A DNA stretch of 64,000 nucleotides from Lysobacter sp. FW306-1B-D06B (GTDB lineage Bacteria; Pseudomonadota; Gammaproteobacteria; Xanthomonadales; Xanthomonadaceae): positions 62,001 to 126,000 of the forward strand of contig NZ_CP151802.1 of the NCBI RefSeq assembly GCF_038446665.1, read 5' to 3'. The position numbers were made by a program, and so were the translations under genes. Shown one piece after another: positions 39,123-46,715 of the stretch (its first letter is position 1; each line of letters begins with the position of its first letter). The notes below the pieces were generated by a model. It was not told where the DNA came from. It worked only from the letters and a program-made list of their open reading frames with translations, and did no database searches.

Positions 39123-39857
39123 TTAAGTGGCGGTACCGCTCTGCCAGCCCAGCGTCTGCTCGATGGCGACGTCGCCGCCGTCCAGCGAGACGCGGACGCG
39201 CTGCGGAGTGAAGCCGGCCGGCAGCATGACGCTGCCGCCCAGCTGCTGGAAGTAGCGGAAGGAATAATCCTGTGCCGGGACGCCTGCGCGCTGGTGCAGC
39301 TCGTCCCAGCTCACGATGGCGAGCTTGCCGTTGCGCACGCCTTCCACGGTGAAGCGCAGGCGGCCGCGGCTGATGGCGCCCTTGTTGAGGCTCTGGGTCA
39401 GCACGATCTGGTACCGCCAGGTGCCGCCGGTTTCGGCGTCGAAACGTGCCGAGTGCACGCTCAGCCCCTTGGGCTGTCCGGTCGCGCCGACCAGGCGCTC
39501 GTAGAAGGCGAGGTTGGCGCGCAGGTCGGAGATCTCCTCCTCCCTTTCCGCCAGTTCGCCCTGCACTTCCTTGTTGGCGGCGCGGCTGATCTGGTCGGAG
39601 CGGGCGAGCGTGGCCTCGCGCTGTGCCAGCTGTTCGGCCTGGGCGCGCCAGCGGTGGAGTTCGTCGTTGGCCGCGTCGAGCTCGGCGGTGACCGCCGGAA
39701 GCCTGGGCGCGGCATGGCGCTCGGCGCCGATCCACACGCCCACCAGCGAGGCGATCCAGACCACCGCGAGCACGGCGATGATCAGCGGCCGGCGGTCCGG
39801 ACGCTGCTGGACGATCGTGAAGCGCGGTGGCGGCGCCCTGCGCGGCGGCTTGTTCAT
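39123..39857 (-). CDS. DUF6776-like membrane protein, paralogue 2
   Basis: 244 residues with the same architecture as 37794-38600: cytoplasmic Pro/Arg-rich tail, membrane helix (LIIAVLAVVWIASLVGVWI), coiled coil with LARSDQISRAANKEVQGELA, and periplasmic domain ([51 protein letters not shown]). First gene of the operon; 54 bp before bactofilin. Confidence 0.75.
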   Translation of the reverse strand: MNKPPRRAPPPRFTIVQQRPDRRPLIIAVLAVVWIASLVGVWIGAERHAAPRLPAVTAELDAANDELHRWRAQAEQLAQREATLARSDQISRAANKEVQGELAEREEEISDLRANLAFYERLVGATGQPKGLSVHSARFDAETGGTWRYQIVLTQSLNKGAISRGRLRFTVEGVRNGKLAIVSWDELHQRAGVPAQDYSFRYFQQLGGSVMLPAGFTPQRVRVSLDGGDVAIEQTLGWQSGTAT

Positions 39858-39933
39858 ACGCTTGTTTCCGGCGATGCGGTCGCCGGTTTCCCCAGCCCCT
39901 ATACTTCGATGGACAGTCTAGCGAGGGAGCGAC

Positions 39934-40515
39934 ATGTCGGATGCGCACCTGTTCGCAATTGGGGTAGTCCTGGCCTGGTTGGCGGGCATCCGGGTGTACC
40001 TGACCGTGTTCGGCGTGGGCCTGGCGGGCTACTTCGGCTGGCTGGACCTGCCGCAGGCGCTGCAGGTTACGGCGTCGCCGTGGGTCTTGGGTGTTTCGGG
40101 CGTCCTCGCCGCCGGCGAATTTTTCGCCGACAAGATCCCGGGCGTGGACTCCGGCTGGGACCTGCTGCACACGCTGCTTCGCATTCCGGCCGGCGCCTTC
40201 CTGGCCGCGGCCACGTTGTCGCCTGACGGGCACCTCGGCGCCGGCGCATTGGCGGCCGGCGCGGGCGTAGCGCTGACCAGCCATGTGCTCAAGTCCGGCT
40301 CGCGGGCGTTGCTCAACACCTCGCCCGAGCCGGTGAGCAACTGGACGGCATCCATCACCGAGGACGTCGCCACCGTCGGCGGGTTGGCGCTGGTGTTCGC
40401 GCATCCGTGGATCGCGCTGTCCATCGTCGTGCTGATCAGCGTGACACTGGCGCTGCTGCTGTGGTGGGTCTGGCGGATGCTGTTCCGGCGCGCGCCACGG
40501 CCCGGACCGGTCTGA
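39934..40515 (+). CDS. DUF4126 membrane protein
   Basis: 193 residues, four or five membrane helices, with the DUF4126 features GIRVYLTVFGVGLAGYFGWL, AAGEFFADKIPGVDSGWD and LKSGSRALLNTSPEPVSN. Function unknown. It diverges from the bactofilin operon and is followed by a strong terminator. Confidence 0.88.
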   Translation: MSDAHLFAIGVVLAWLAGIRVYLTVFGVGLAGYFGWLDLPQALQVTASPWVLGVSGVLAAGEFFADKIPGVDSGWDLLHTLLRIPAGAFLAAATLSPDGHLGAGALAAGAGVALTSHVLKSGSRALLNTSPEPVSNWTASITEDVATVGGLALVFAHPWIALSIVVLISVTLALLLWWVWRMLFRRAPRPGPV

Positions 40516-40538
40516 AACGAGCATTGCACCGACACGAG

Positions 40539-40567
40539 AACGCCGCCGGAAACGGCGGCGTTTTATT
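40539..40567 (+). terminator. Rho-independent terminator after DUF4126 gene
   Basis: Stem AACGCCGCCG / CGGCGGCGTT with a GAAA loop and TTTTATT. It could also end the converging bfr transcript poorly, since the minus strand shows no long T run. Confidence 0.92.
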
Positions 40568-40605
40568 ACTTCATCGCACGCGCGGGAATGAAGCCGCGGG
40601 CGTGC

Positions 40606-41076
40606 TTACTCCTCGATCTTGGTCAGCAGGTAGTTCTGCTCGCCCAGGCGCTCGATCAGCGACAGCTGGGTCTCGATCCAGTCGATGTGTTCTTCCTCGG
40701 AATCGAGGATGTCGGCGAACAGCTTGCGACTGACGTAGTCGTTCACCGATTCGCAGTACTTGATGGCCTCGCGCAGCACCGGCAGGCCTTCAAGCTCCAG
40801 AGCGAGATCGCAGGCGAGCAGCTCGCGCGGATTCTCGCCGATGCGCAGCTTGCCCAGCGCCTGGAAGTTCGGAAGGCCTTCGAGGAAGAGGATGCGCTCC
40901 GACAGCTTGTCGGCGTGCTTCATCTCGTCGATGGATTCCTTGTACTCGTGCTCGGCGAGTTCCTTCAGGCCCCAGTTCTTCAGCATCTTGGCGTGCAGGA
41001 AGTACTGGTTGATGGCGGTCAGCTCGTTGTAGAGCGCCTTGTTGAGGAATTCGATGACCTTGGCGTCGCCCTTCAT
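40606..41076 (-). CDS. bfr: Bacterioferritin
   Basis: 156 residues, 24-mer heme iron store. [20 protein letters not shown], the ferroxidase residues in [10 protein letters not shown] and [15 protein letters not shown], and heme-ligand Met in the latter helix are all in place; C-terminal [17 protein letters not shown] supplies the second ferroxidase Glu/His pair. bfd lies 115 bp upstream on the same strand and would release iron from it. Confidence 0.97.
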   Translation of the reverse strand: MKGDAKVIEFLNKALYNELTAINQYFLHAKMLKNWGLKELAEHEYKESIDEMKHADKLSERILFLEGLPNFQALGKLRIGENPRELLACDLALELEGLPVLREAIKYCESVNDYVSRKLFADILDSEEEHIDWIETQLSLIERLGEQNYLLTKIEE

Positions 41077-41190
41077 GGCCGGCCTCCGTAAACGTGGGAT
41101 GGCGGCACTCTAGCCCGTTCAGGCGGACGATGACGGAACGCGAATCGGGTGCGCTCGCGTCCGAGAATCAGTCTCGATTGGGAAAGAAGC

Positions 41191-41394
41191 TCAGGCGGCT
41201 TCCTGCAGCACCGCGAAGGGCAGCTCGCGCACGGCGTGATGGGCGTCGAGCAGCGAGGAGGCCATGTCGAGGCAGCTGCCGCAATTGGCGCCAGCGCCGG
41301 TGCGCATGGTCAGTTCGGTCACGCTGCGGCAGCCCGCGTCGGCGGCGGCGCGGATGTCGTGATCGGTGACCCCATTGCAGATGCAGACGTACAC
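41191..41394 (-). CDS. bfd: Bacterioferritin-associated ferredoxin
   Basis: [2Fe-2S] protein of 67 residues. All four ligands are visible: VYVCICNGVTDHDI and GAGANCGSCLDMA. Bfd reduces ferric iron in the bacterioferritin core to mobilise it. Start GTG 41394 matches the usual length (E. coli 64); a longer reading would pass through the Fur box. Followed by bfr. Confidence 0.93.
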   Translation of the reverse strand: MYVCICNGVTDHDIRAAADAGCRSVTELTMRTGAGANCGSCLDMASSLLDAHHAVRELPFAVLQEAA

Positions 41395-41449
41395 GGCGGC
41401 GGTATCGGACAAAGCAGCCGGATCGGCTGCAGGGCCATTTCGCCATGAA

Positions 41450-41464
41450 TGAGAATGATTGTCA
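41450..41464 (-). promoter_or_regulatory. Fur box upstream of bfd
   Basis: TGAGAATGATTGTCA matches the 7-1-7 Fur core TGATAATNATTATCA at 12 of 14 scored positions. It lies about 55 bp before the bfd start, consistent with iron-starvation induction of bfd. Its last three bases are also the TGA stop (minus strand) of rppH. Confidence 0.8.
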
Positions 41465-42058
41465 ATTAACCGGATCCTGACCGCGCACCGGCTTGGCATC
41501 GCGCCAGCGCGGCCGCCGGATGCGGCCTGAACGGTCCTGGCCGCGGAACTCCGGACCGGGCGTCGGCACCGCCTGCACCCCCGCCACCTGCCGCGCGGCC
41601 GGCGCCAGATGGCGCAGCGCCCGATCGTAGACGCCCCGTTTGAAGATCACGACGTGTTCCACCGGGTACCAGAAGTCCACCCACCGCCAGTGGTCGAATT
41701 CAGGTTTGTCGGTGAGGTCCAGGCGCAGGTCGGACTCCTGGCCGGTCAGGCGCAACAAGAACCAGACCTGCTTCTGCCCGATGCACACCAGCCGGTCATT
41801 CCGGCGGATCGCCCGCTGCGGCAGGCGGTATCGCAGCCAGCCCGGGGTCGCGCCGAGGACCTCGACATGCTCGGGCAGCAGGCCGGTTTCCTCGCGAAGC
41901 TCGCGATACATGGCCTCCAGCGGCGTCTCGTCGCTGTTCATCCCGCCCTGCGGGAACTGCCAGCCATCCCGATGCACGCGGCGCGCCCAGAACACGCGTC
42001 CGTCCGGGTGCATCAGGACGATGCCGACATTGGGTCGGTAGCCGTCCGGATCGATCAC
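41462..42058 (-). CDS. rppH: RNA pyrophosphohydrolase
   Basis: Nudix enzyme of 198 residues that removes 5' pyrophosphate from mRNA and so triggers decay. Motifs: [40 protein letters not shown] with ELREETGLL (Nudix box), GWLRYRLP and [28 protein letters not shown]. Start GTG 42058 has AGGAG eight bases upstream, giving the family N-terminus; no ATG is in place. The C-terminal 35 residues are low-complexity and basic, as in relatives. Confidence 0.95.
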   Translation of the reverse strand: MIDPDGYRPNVGIVLMHPDGRVFWARRVHRDGWQFPQGGMNSDETPLEAMYRELREETGLLPEHVEVLGATPGWLRYRLPQRAIRRNDRLVCIGQKQVWFLLRLTGQESDLRLDLTDKPEFDHWRWVDFWYPVEHVVIFKRGVYDRALRHLAPAARQVAGVQAVPTPGPEFRGQDRSGRIRRPRWRDAKPVRGQDPVN

Positions 42059-42132
42059 GATGCGGACTCCTGAATTCACTGCCCCCGACTCTGCCACGCC
42101 CTCGCCCGCAACGACAACCCGGCGCGAGGCGA

Positions 42133-42161
42133 TTGACGACAACCCCTTCGGCATGAATAAT
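42133..42161 (+). promoter_or_regulatory. Promoter of left tRNA-Met
   Basis: TTGACG (42133-42138), 17-bp spacer, AATAAT (42156-42161): a near-consensus vegetative promoter whose start point falls about 10 bp before the tRNA. It lies inside the start region of the divergent rppH frame. Confidence 0.75.
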
Positions 42162-42177
42162 TCGCGGTTCTCCGCGG

Positions 42178-42254
42178 GGCTATGTAGCTCAGCCGGTTAG
42201 AGCACAGCACTCATAATGCTGGGGTCGGTGGTTCGAGTCCACCCATAGCCACCA
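42178..42254 (+). tRNA. tRNA-Met (CAT), left copy
   Basis: 77-nt cloverleaf with encoded CCA: acceptor GGCTATG/CATAGCC, D-arm GCTCAGCCGGTTAGAGC, anticodon loop CTCATAA, T-arm GTGG-TTCGAGT-CCAC. The body closely matches the elongator tRNA-Met of E. coli rather than tRNA-fMet (paired first base) or tRNA-Ile2. It is the left boundary of the genomic island and keeps a strong promoter. Confidence 0.97.
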
Positions 42255-42268
42255 CCGCGAGAGATAAG

Positions 42269-42295
42269 AGGCCCTGCTGAAAAGCGGGGCCTTTT
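42269..42295 (+). terminator. Terminator after left tRNA-Met
   Basis: Stem AGGCCCTGCT / AGCGGGGCCT (one mismatch) with loop GAAA and TTTT. If the element restored the tRNA 3' end on integration, this terminator belongs to the island. Confidence 0.85.
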
Positions 42296-42371
42296 GCATT
42301 CAAGGACTTCCGTGGGGAACGTGGCCCGACGCGGGTGATCCTCATCCAGAGATCATGGACACGCCTTCCAG

Positions 42372-42398
42372 CTGGCTTACCAGCCACTTACGGAAAGA
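42372..42398 (+). repeat. Island direct repeat, copy 1
   Basis: CTGGCTTACCAG followed by CCACTTACGGAAAGA. The copy at 43898-43924 matches at 24 of 27 positions, and both are preceded 33-38 bp upstream by TCCTCATCCA (42339 and 43860). The two copies bracket the two-gene module at 42510-43882. Confidence 0.8.
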
Positions 42399-42509
42399 TG
42401 CCCGCGCCTATTGCCCCATGGGGAGGCGCCCAATGGGTGCGCAGCTACTCCTAGTCGAGCACAGGGGGTGCGCGCTTGGTTCGCCTGCTAAGGGCAGTCG
42501 TAACGCGAA

Positions 42510-42974
42510 CTAGATTGCAGCGTGGAGCTTCGGCTGATCCTTGGCCAGCATTTGCGAGATAGAGGACCAGTAGTCTCCGACAACCTTCCGCGCCAAGTCA
42601 TAGTTGCGCTCTCGCTTGTGCTTGATCTCAGCTAAATTGCTGATCGCATCATCGATCTGTAGCTTCAGCTTGACCTCTTCGACATTCAGAGAGTCGACGT
42701 CAATCTCAATTGAATACACGCGTCCGCTCTTCTTGCCGACGGCAGCGATCGCATGTTTCGCAAGATGTACTTGATGAGTGGGCTCGTCGGCCAAGTAACG
42801 GAAAGTAATCACAAGCCGATGCGAATCGGGCGCAAACTCGCCCTTAACTTGATGCGGGATGTCGTAGGGTGAAGCGCTCACATGAATGACAACGCTGCGA
42901 ACGTCCCGACGCTCCTCATAGTCTTTGTCGTATCGATCCTCGTCGACTTCGATCCACTCGGCTTCAGGGTTCAT
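42510..42974 (-). CDS. Hypothetical island protein, partner of GAF-like membrane protein
   Basis: 154 residues, soluble, acidic N-terminus (EAEWIEVDEDRYDKDYEERR), a beta-rich middle (SVVIHVSASPYDIPHQVKGE, LVITFRYLADEPTHQVHL, YSIEIDVDSLNVEEVKLKL) and a C-terminal helix. No family recognised. It begins 2 bp after the upstream gene's stop, so the two are one transcription unit. Codon use is less GC-biased than the chromosome. Possibly the regulatory or effector half of a two-gene system. Confidence 0.75.
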   Translation of the reverse strand: MNPEAEWIEVDEDRYDKDYEERRDVRSVVIHVSASPYDIPHQVKGEFAPDSHRLVITFRYLADEPTHQVHLAKHAIAAVGKKSGRVYSIEIDVDSLNVEEVKLKLQIDDAISNLAEIKHKRERNYDLARKVVGDYWSSISQMLAKDQPKLHAAI

Positions 42975-42976
42975 GG

Positions 42977-43882
42977 CTATATCCGTTGAAGGAGGAGCGA
43001 GAGAAAACTTTCGGTGGCTCGGTCGAACTTATCCTTTGCTCGCTTTTTGCGAATGGTCGTGTCCCTGGAATCGATCACCATTACGCCCCATGGCTTGCCT
43101 TTAACCTCTACTCGGAACGCATAGAACGAGCGCCCTTGAGGCTTCTTTTCCTTGACCCGCTTTACATCAATACCTGTTGCTATGGCGTAAGTTGAGCAGT
43201 CTTCGTCTGAACGACTCGCGTGTTGCACGTCAGGAAGATTCTCAACATAGACGCTACCTTCACTGATCCACGCCTTGCCAGCCACTCCCTGTGCGCCTGA
43301 ATCTTCTCCTCTTGGGATACGAAAAGCTGTATCGCTGATTTGACTTGTATGCCCCGAGCGTACAACCGGCGTCAGCCATGCGTCCCAGGGCCAACGCCTG
43401 AAGCACATGCACCAGGAATGGTGCTTAAACAGCGTCACGCGCCGATGCTGCTGAAGGCCGGCGCCTGCGTCCGAGAACACTTCATCGCGATAGCGCGTTA
43501 TGAGGGCGTGAAGCTCCTGCCAGACCGCGGGGTCGCCGAGGTACTTTCGCAGCCATTTCAGAAATCCTGAAAGAACGAGAAGGGCGGGCACGAGCAGCCA
43601 AGCCCAAGTCTGGACAAACAGGACGGCGTTGGAAACTGAAGGAAACTTGTCAGCAAATTCTTCAGGCTTTGCCTTCAGCATCACAGCAACAAAGCCGCTA
43701 AGCCAAAGACTGACGTTCTGAACAACGCCGAGCACGGCGTATACACGGCCAGAGCGCTGTTGTTGCACCCAGGAGTCCCCTTCCCTGCTATCCCCGAGCG
43801 CCATTGAACCATAAAGACCGCGTTCAGGCTCGGAGGGCGAATGCCCCCAATGTGGATGGTCCTCATCCAAACACTGCAACAC
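42977..43882 (-). CDS. Two-helix membrane protein with C-terminal GAF-like domain
   Basis: Up to 301 residues. Two membrane helices (VYAVLGVVQNVSLWLSGFVA and FVQTWAWLLVPALLVLSGFL) at about 48-110, then a cytoplasmic part whose last 130 residues resemble a GAF sensor: GVAGKAWISEGSVYVENLPD, then FYAFRVEVKGKPWGVMVIDS and a final amphipathic helix. No enzyme motif. The start is uncertain: GTG 43882 (with GGAG close upstream, inside the direct repeat region) or ATG 43804. It is co-transcribed with the 154-residue protein. A membrane sensor or ligand-gated effector is a fair guess, not a finding. Confidence 0.75.
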   Translation of the reverse strand: MLQCLDEDHPHWGHSPSEPERGLYGSMALGDSREGDSWVQQQRSGRVYAVLGVVQNVSLWLSGFVAVMLKAKPEEFADKFPSVSNAVLFVQTWAWLLVPALLVLSGFLKWLRKYLGDPAVWQELHALITRYRDEVFSDAGAGLQQHRRVTLFKHHSWCMCFRRWPWDAWLTPVVRSGHTSQISDTAFRIPRGEDSGAQGVAGKAWISEGSVYVENLPDVQHASRSDEDCSTYAIATGIDVKRVKEKKPQGRSFYAFRVEVKGKPWGVMVIDSRDTTIRKKRAKDKFDRATESFLSLLLQRI

Positions 43883-43897
43883 GGGCTCCGATAGCGT

Positions 43898-43924
43898 CTG
43901 GCCTACCAGACACTTACGGATAGA
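43898..43924 (+). repeat. Island direct repeat, copy 2
   Basis: CTGGCCTACCAG followed by ACACTTACGGATAGA, seven bases before the integrase start. It may hold the integrase promoter or an integrase/excisionase binding site; see copy 1. Confidence 0.8.
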
Positions 43925-43930
43925 GCTCCG

Positions 43931-45127
43931 ATGAGGATCGCCCTCACCAAACGAATCGTGGCTACCTCGCAGCCCCGGGAGCGTCCATACGAGCTCAGGG
44001 ACACGCAGGCGCGCGGCCTACTGCTGCGGGTGCAGCCCTCGGGACACAAAGCGTGGATCGTTACGTGGGCGCACGGGAAGCGACGGACGCTTGGGTCAGC
44101 CACCCTTCTAACGCTCGATCAAGCGCGCGCCTATGCGTCCCAGGCGATGGCCGAGGTCATCCAGCAGGGGTTGCCCAGCATCGCAAGGCCGGAGCGGCCC
44201 AGGTGCACGCTGGCTGCGTTCCTTGACGATCATTACGCGCCGTGGGCGAAGATCGAGCTCCGGGGCGGGCAGCATTACGTCGAGCGCATCCAGACCCACT
44301 TCCCCAGCCTGCTGAACCGTCAGCTTTCGGAAATCGACGAGGCGGCAATTGATCGCTGGTGGCGTAATCGCGTCGCTGGGGAGCGTCCTGTAGCCAAGGC
44401 GACCGCAGCCCGGGACTTGGCCTGCCTGCGCTCTGCCATCTCCAAGGCAGTCGAATGGAAGCTCCTGGAACGCAACCCGTTGCTGGGACTTCGCCAGAAG
44501 TCTGTCGAACCCCGCAAGATCGTCCGGTTCCTGTCCCCGGACGAGGAAACCCGATTGCGCACCGCCCTGACCACCCGCGACCAACAGCATGCGACCGCCC
44601 GCGTGTCGGGCAATCGCTGGCGGGCGGATCGAAATATCGCGCTCAAGCCCGAGATTCCTGCGGGCAGCTACGGCGACCATCTGACCCCGGTCGTGTTGCT
44701 GGCGATGAACACTGGGCTACGTCGGGGCGAATTGCTGTCCCTGACGTGGGCGGATGTCGATTTGGATGCCCGCATGCTCACTGTCCGCGCCGAAAACGCC
44801 AAAAGCGGGCGCCAGCGTCACGTACCACTCAATGCCGAAGCCCATGCCGTGCTGGCGCAGTGGGCCAGCCAGACGCACGCAACGGGGCGCGTGTTTGATG
44901 TTGCCAGCGTCAAGAAGGCGTGGACCGGGATACTAACCAGCGCCCGCATTGACGGCTTCCGCTTCCACGACCTACGTCATCACTTCGCGAGCAAGCTGGT
45001 GCGGGCGGGGGTGGACCTCAATACGGTGCGCGAACTGTTGGGGCATGCAGACATCGCCATGACGCTTCGCTACGCCCACCTTTGCCCCGGAACGCTTGCC
45101 GCAGCCGTGGCGAAACTCGCTGCTTGA
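43931..45127 (+). CDS. Tyrosine-type site-specific integrase
   Basis: 398 residues. N-terminal arm-binding domain of the DUF4102-like type (LRDTQARGLLLRVQPSGHKA, then WAHGKRRTLGSATLLTLDQA), a core-binding SAM-like domain (~93-195) and a catalytic domain with R265 in NTGLRRGE, H346 and R349 in FHDLRHHFAS, H372 in LLGHADI and nucleophile Y381 in LRYAHL. All catalytic residues are kept, so it should be active. Position near the left tRNA-Met identifies it as the island integrase. Confidence 0.96.
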   Translation: MRIALTKRIVATSQPRERPYELRDTQARGLLLRVQPSGHKAWIVTWAHGKRRTLGSATLLTLDQARAYASQAMAEVIQQGLPSIARPERPRCTLAAFLDDHYAPWAKIELRGGQHYVERIQTHFPSLLNRQLSEIDEAAIDRWWRNRVAGERPVAKATAARDLACLRSAISKAVEWKLLERNPLLGLRQKSVEPRKIVRFLSPDEETRLRTALTTRDQQHATARVSGNRWRADRNIALKPEIPAGSYGDHLTPVVLLAMNTGLRRGELLSLTWADVDLDARMLTVRAENAKSGRQRHVPLNAEAHAVLAQWASQTHATGRVFDVASVKKAWTGILTSARIDGFRFHDLRHHFASKLVRAGVDLNTVRELLGHADIAMTLRYAHLCPGTLAAAVAKLAA

Positions 45128-45403
45128 TCGAACAGCGACGCTCGCGTTTCCGGATGCGTACCAGACCAAGGCAATCGCTCCCTGCCTGCGTCCGGGGCGC
45201 CGTGAGCTACACCCCTATCTGATCGACGCCGAGCCAGCCAGGGGTGCGCTGGTTGCGTCCCATTGGGTGTGCAGCGCGCGCTGCATGACGAGGTCCCGCG
45301 GAATGCCATCGGACGGGTGGAAGTCCTAGGTGGTACGTGGAACGCATGATCCGACGCTGCCGAAGTGGAGTGCGCTGCCAGGCCACTCCATACAGGCAAC
45401 ACC
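45128..45403. other. Intergenic region after integrase
   Basis: 276 bp between the integrase stop and the MarR gene stop. No convincing gene, terminator or repeat seen. Confidence 0.5.
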
Positions 45404-45865
45404 CTAATCACCTGACGACTCAATCATCATTTCTAACGCCTTCATGAAGCCTCTTGCCTCATCCGCCGGAGGAACATCCAACAGCCTTATCAGTTCGTCG
45501 TCCCACACCTCTGACGCGGCATGGATAGCACTCTGACCTGCCTCGGATACTCGCAGCCACACTCTGCGTTCGTCCCACACTTCCCGCACCTCAACGATCA
45601 GCCCGTTCTTGAGCAGTCCGCGCACTGCGTCGGTTAGGGAGGCCGATACGAACCCAGAAGCCGCAGCCAATGTGGCGCGGGTACATCGAGGCTGCTGCGT
45701 CTGAATGCACTTGAGCAGAACGTACTTGGAGTAGGTCAGGCCAGCCTCGGCTCTGAGCTGACGATCCATGCGTTGCCGAAGTCGGCGGTGCAGTTCGAAC
45801 ACGCCGTCAATGGCGTCTTGATGGGGTCGGAACATGGGTCTTGGAAAGTTATCGGGCCGATACAT
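45404..45865 (-). CDS. MarR-family transcriptional regulator
   Basis: About 153 residues, winged-helix MarR fold: ELHRRLRQRMDRQLRAEAGL, HTH TRATLAAASGFVSASLTDAV, wing EVREVWDERRVWLRVSEAGQ and C-terminal dimer helix. Start is ATG 45865 (MYRPDN) or ATG 45835 (MFRPHQ); the second would leave the perfect palindrome at 45850-45862 in the leader as an operator. It diverges from the island gene at 45952 and probably controls that intergenic promoter. Confidence 0.85.
   Translation of the reverse strand: MYRPDNFPRPMFRPHQDAIDGVFELHRRLRQRMDRQLRAEAGLTYSKYVLLKCIQTQQPRCTRATLAAASGFVSASLTDAVRGLLKNGLIVEVREVWDERRVWLRVSEAGQSAIHAASEVWDDELIRLLDVPPADEARGFMKALEMMIESSGD
45850..45862. promoter_or_regulatory. Perfect palindrome at the MarR gene start
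   Basis: TATCGG-G-CCGATA, a 6+1+6 inverted repeat that fits a MarR-dimer site. It overlaps the first codons if MarR starts at 45865 or lies just upstream if it starts at 45835. Confidence 0.5.
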
Positions 45866-45951
45866 GGTACCGAGGATCGCCCCATGTTCGGAATTCCTAT
45901 GTTCCCCGGGCGAGCAGAACGGCTCGCGTTCATTCACCGAGGAAACAGAAG

Positions 45952-46503
45952 ATGACTACCCAGAACCAGCCGAATTCCGGCTCTAATGCTGTTCGTTCTC
46001 ATATCAAGCGCTGCAATGACTTGCGCAGGGCCCTGTCGGAAGTTGACCCGCGTCGCGGGGAAATGCTGACCATCCACGTGATGCAGTCGTACCTCACGGA
46101 CAAGATCATTGGTTTCGAAAAGGCGGCCGTGGAGATGCGGAACGCGGACTACCAGCACCTCGACCCGCTTGAGGCTACCAATCTGTTCGCGGAGCGTTAC
46201 CTCCTCCTGGTCGAAGACGGCCCCTACAGGTGGGGAGAACGTATGCGCACCGGCTTGGAGAACGGCTTTGTCAACGCCCCTTTGGCGACGATCCGGGATG
46301 TCTGGCATGCACGGCAGCATGCCGACCTGCTGGGCCTCGAGTACGACAGCTATATCCATGCAGTGCTGACGGGTCAGTTGGCTCGTGGCTGGAACCGTCC
46401 GTCCTTGCCGCGTGAGCTGCACGGCAAGACCGCTTTGGCCGTCGCGGCATACGCTCATCAGAACAACCAGTTGAGCGCCGTGCGTTCCGTGCGCATCAAT
46501 TGA
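45952..46503 (+). CDS. Hypothetical island protein, ARQHAD family member 1
   Basis: 183 residues, mostly helical, no signal or membrane segment. The segment WHARQHADLLGLEYDSYIHA recurs as WRARQHADALGVPYGRYIIA in the product of 46716-47897, and both have an upstream aromatic/charged block (EATNLFAERYLLLVEDGPYR versus ERTEAFMLAYQKWYAIKQRD). The two are paralogous over about 110 residues. Family unknown to me. Start ATG 45952 has GAGGAAACAG upstream. Divergent from marR. Confidence 0.75.
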   Translation: MTTQNQPNSGSNAVRSHIKRCNDLRRALSEVDPRRGEMLTIHVMQSYLTDKIIGFEKAAVEMRNADYQHLDPLEATNLFAERYLLLVEDGPYRWGERMRTGLENGFVNAPLATIRDVWHARQHADLLGLEYDSYIHAVLTGQLARGWNRPSLPRELHGKTALAVAAYAHQNNQLSAVRSVRIN

Positions 46504-46715
46504 CTGGGGCGCAAGCAAGACTAAGGCGAGGTAGGACTCAGGGGCGATAAGGCGCCTATCGCCCCCGACGACATAGCCCTCGCGTTCATCAGCAGATGCA
46601 CAAACCCACCCAATCCTATCAAGCCAGTGCACGCCACTGGCTCGGGTACGCCTTTGCATGAAGCCAGCGTAGCCCGGGCTATGCATGCACGACACACATC
46701 ACAGGACTACATGCC

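Noticed and set aside
46665..46685. Fourth copy of the GTAGCCCGGG inverted repeat
   Set aside because: Only a short GTAGCCCGGGCTA palindrome is present; too little of the element to call a copy.
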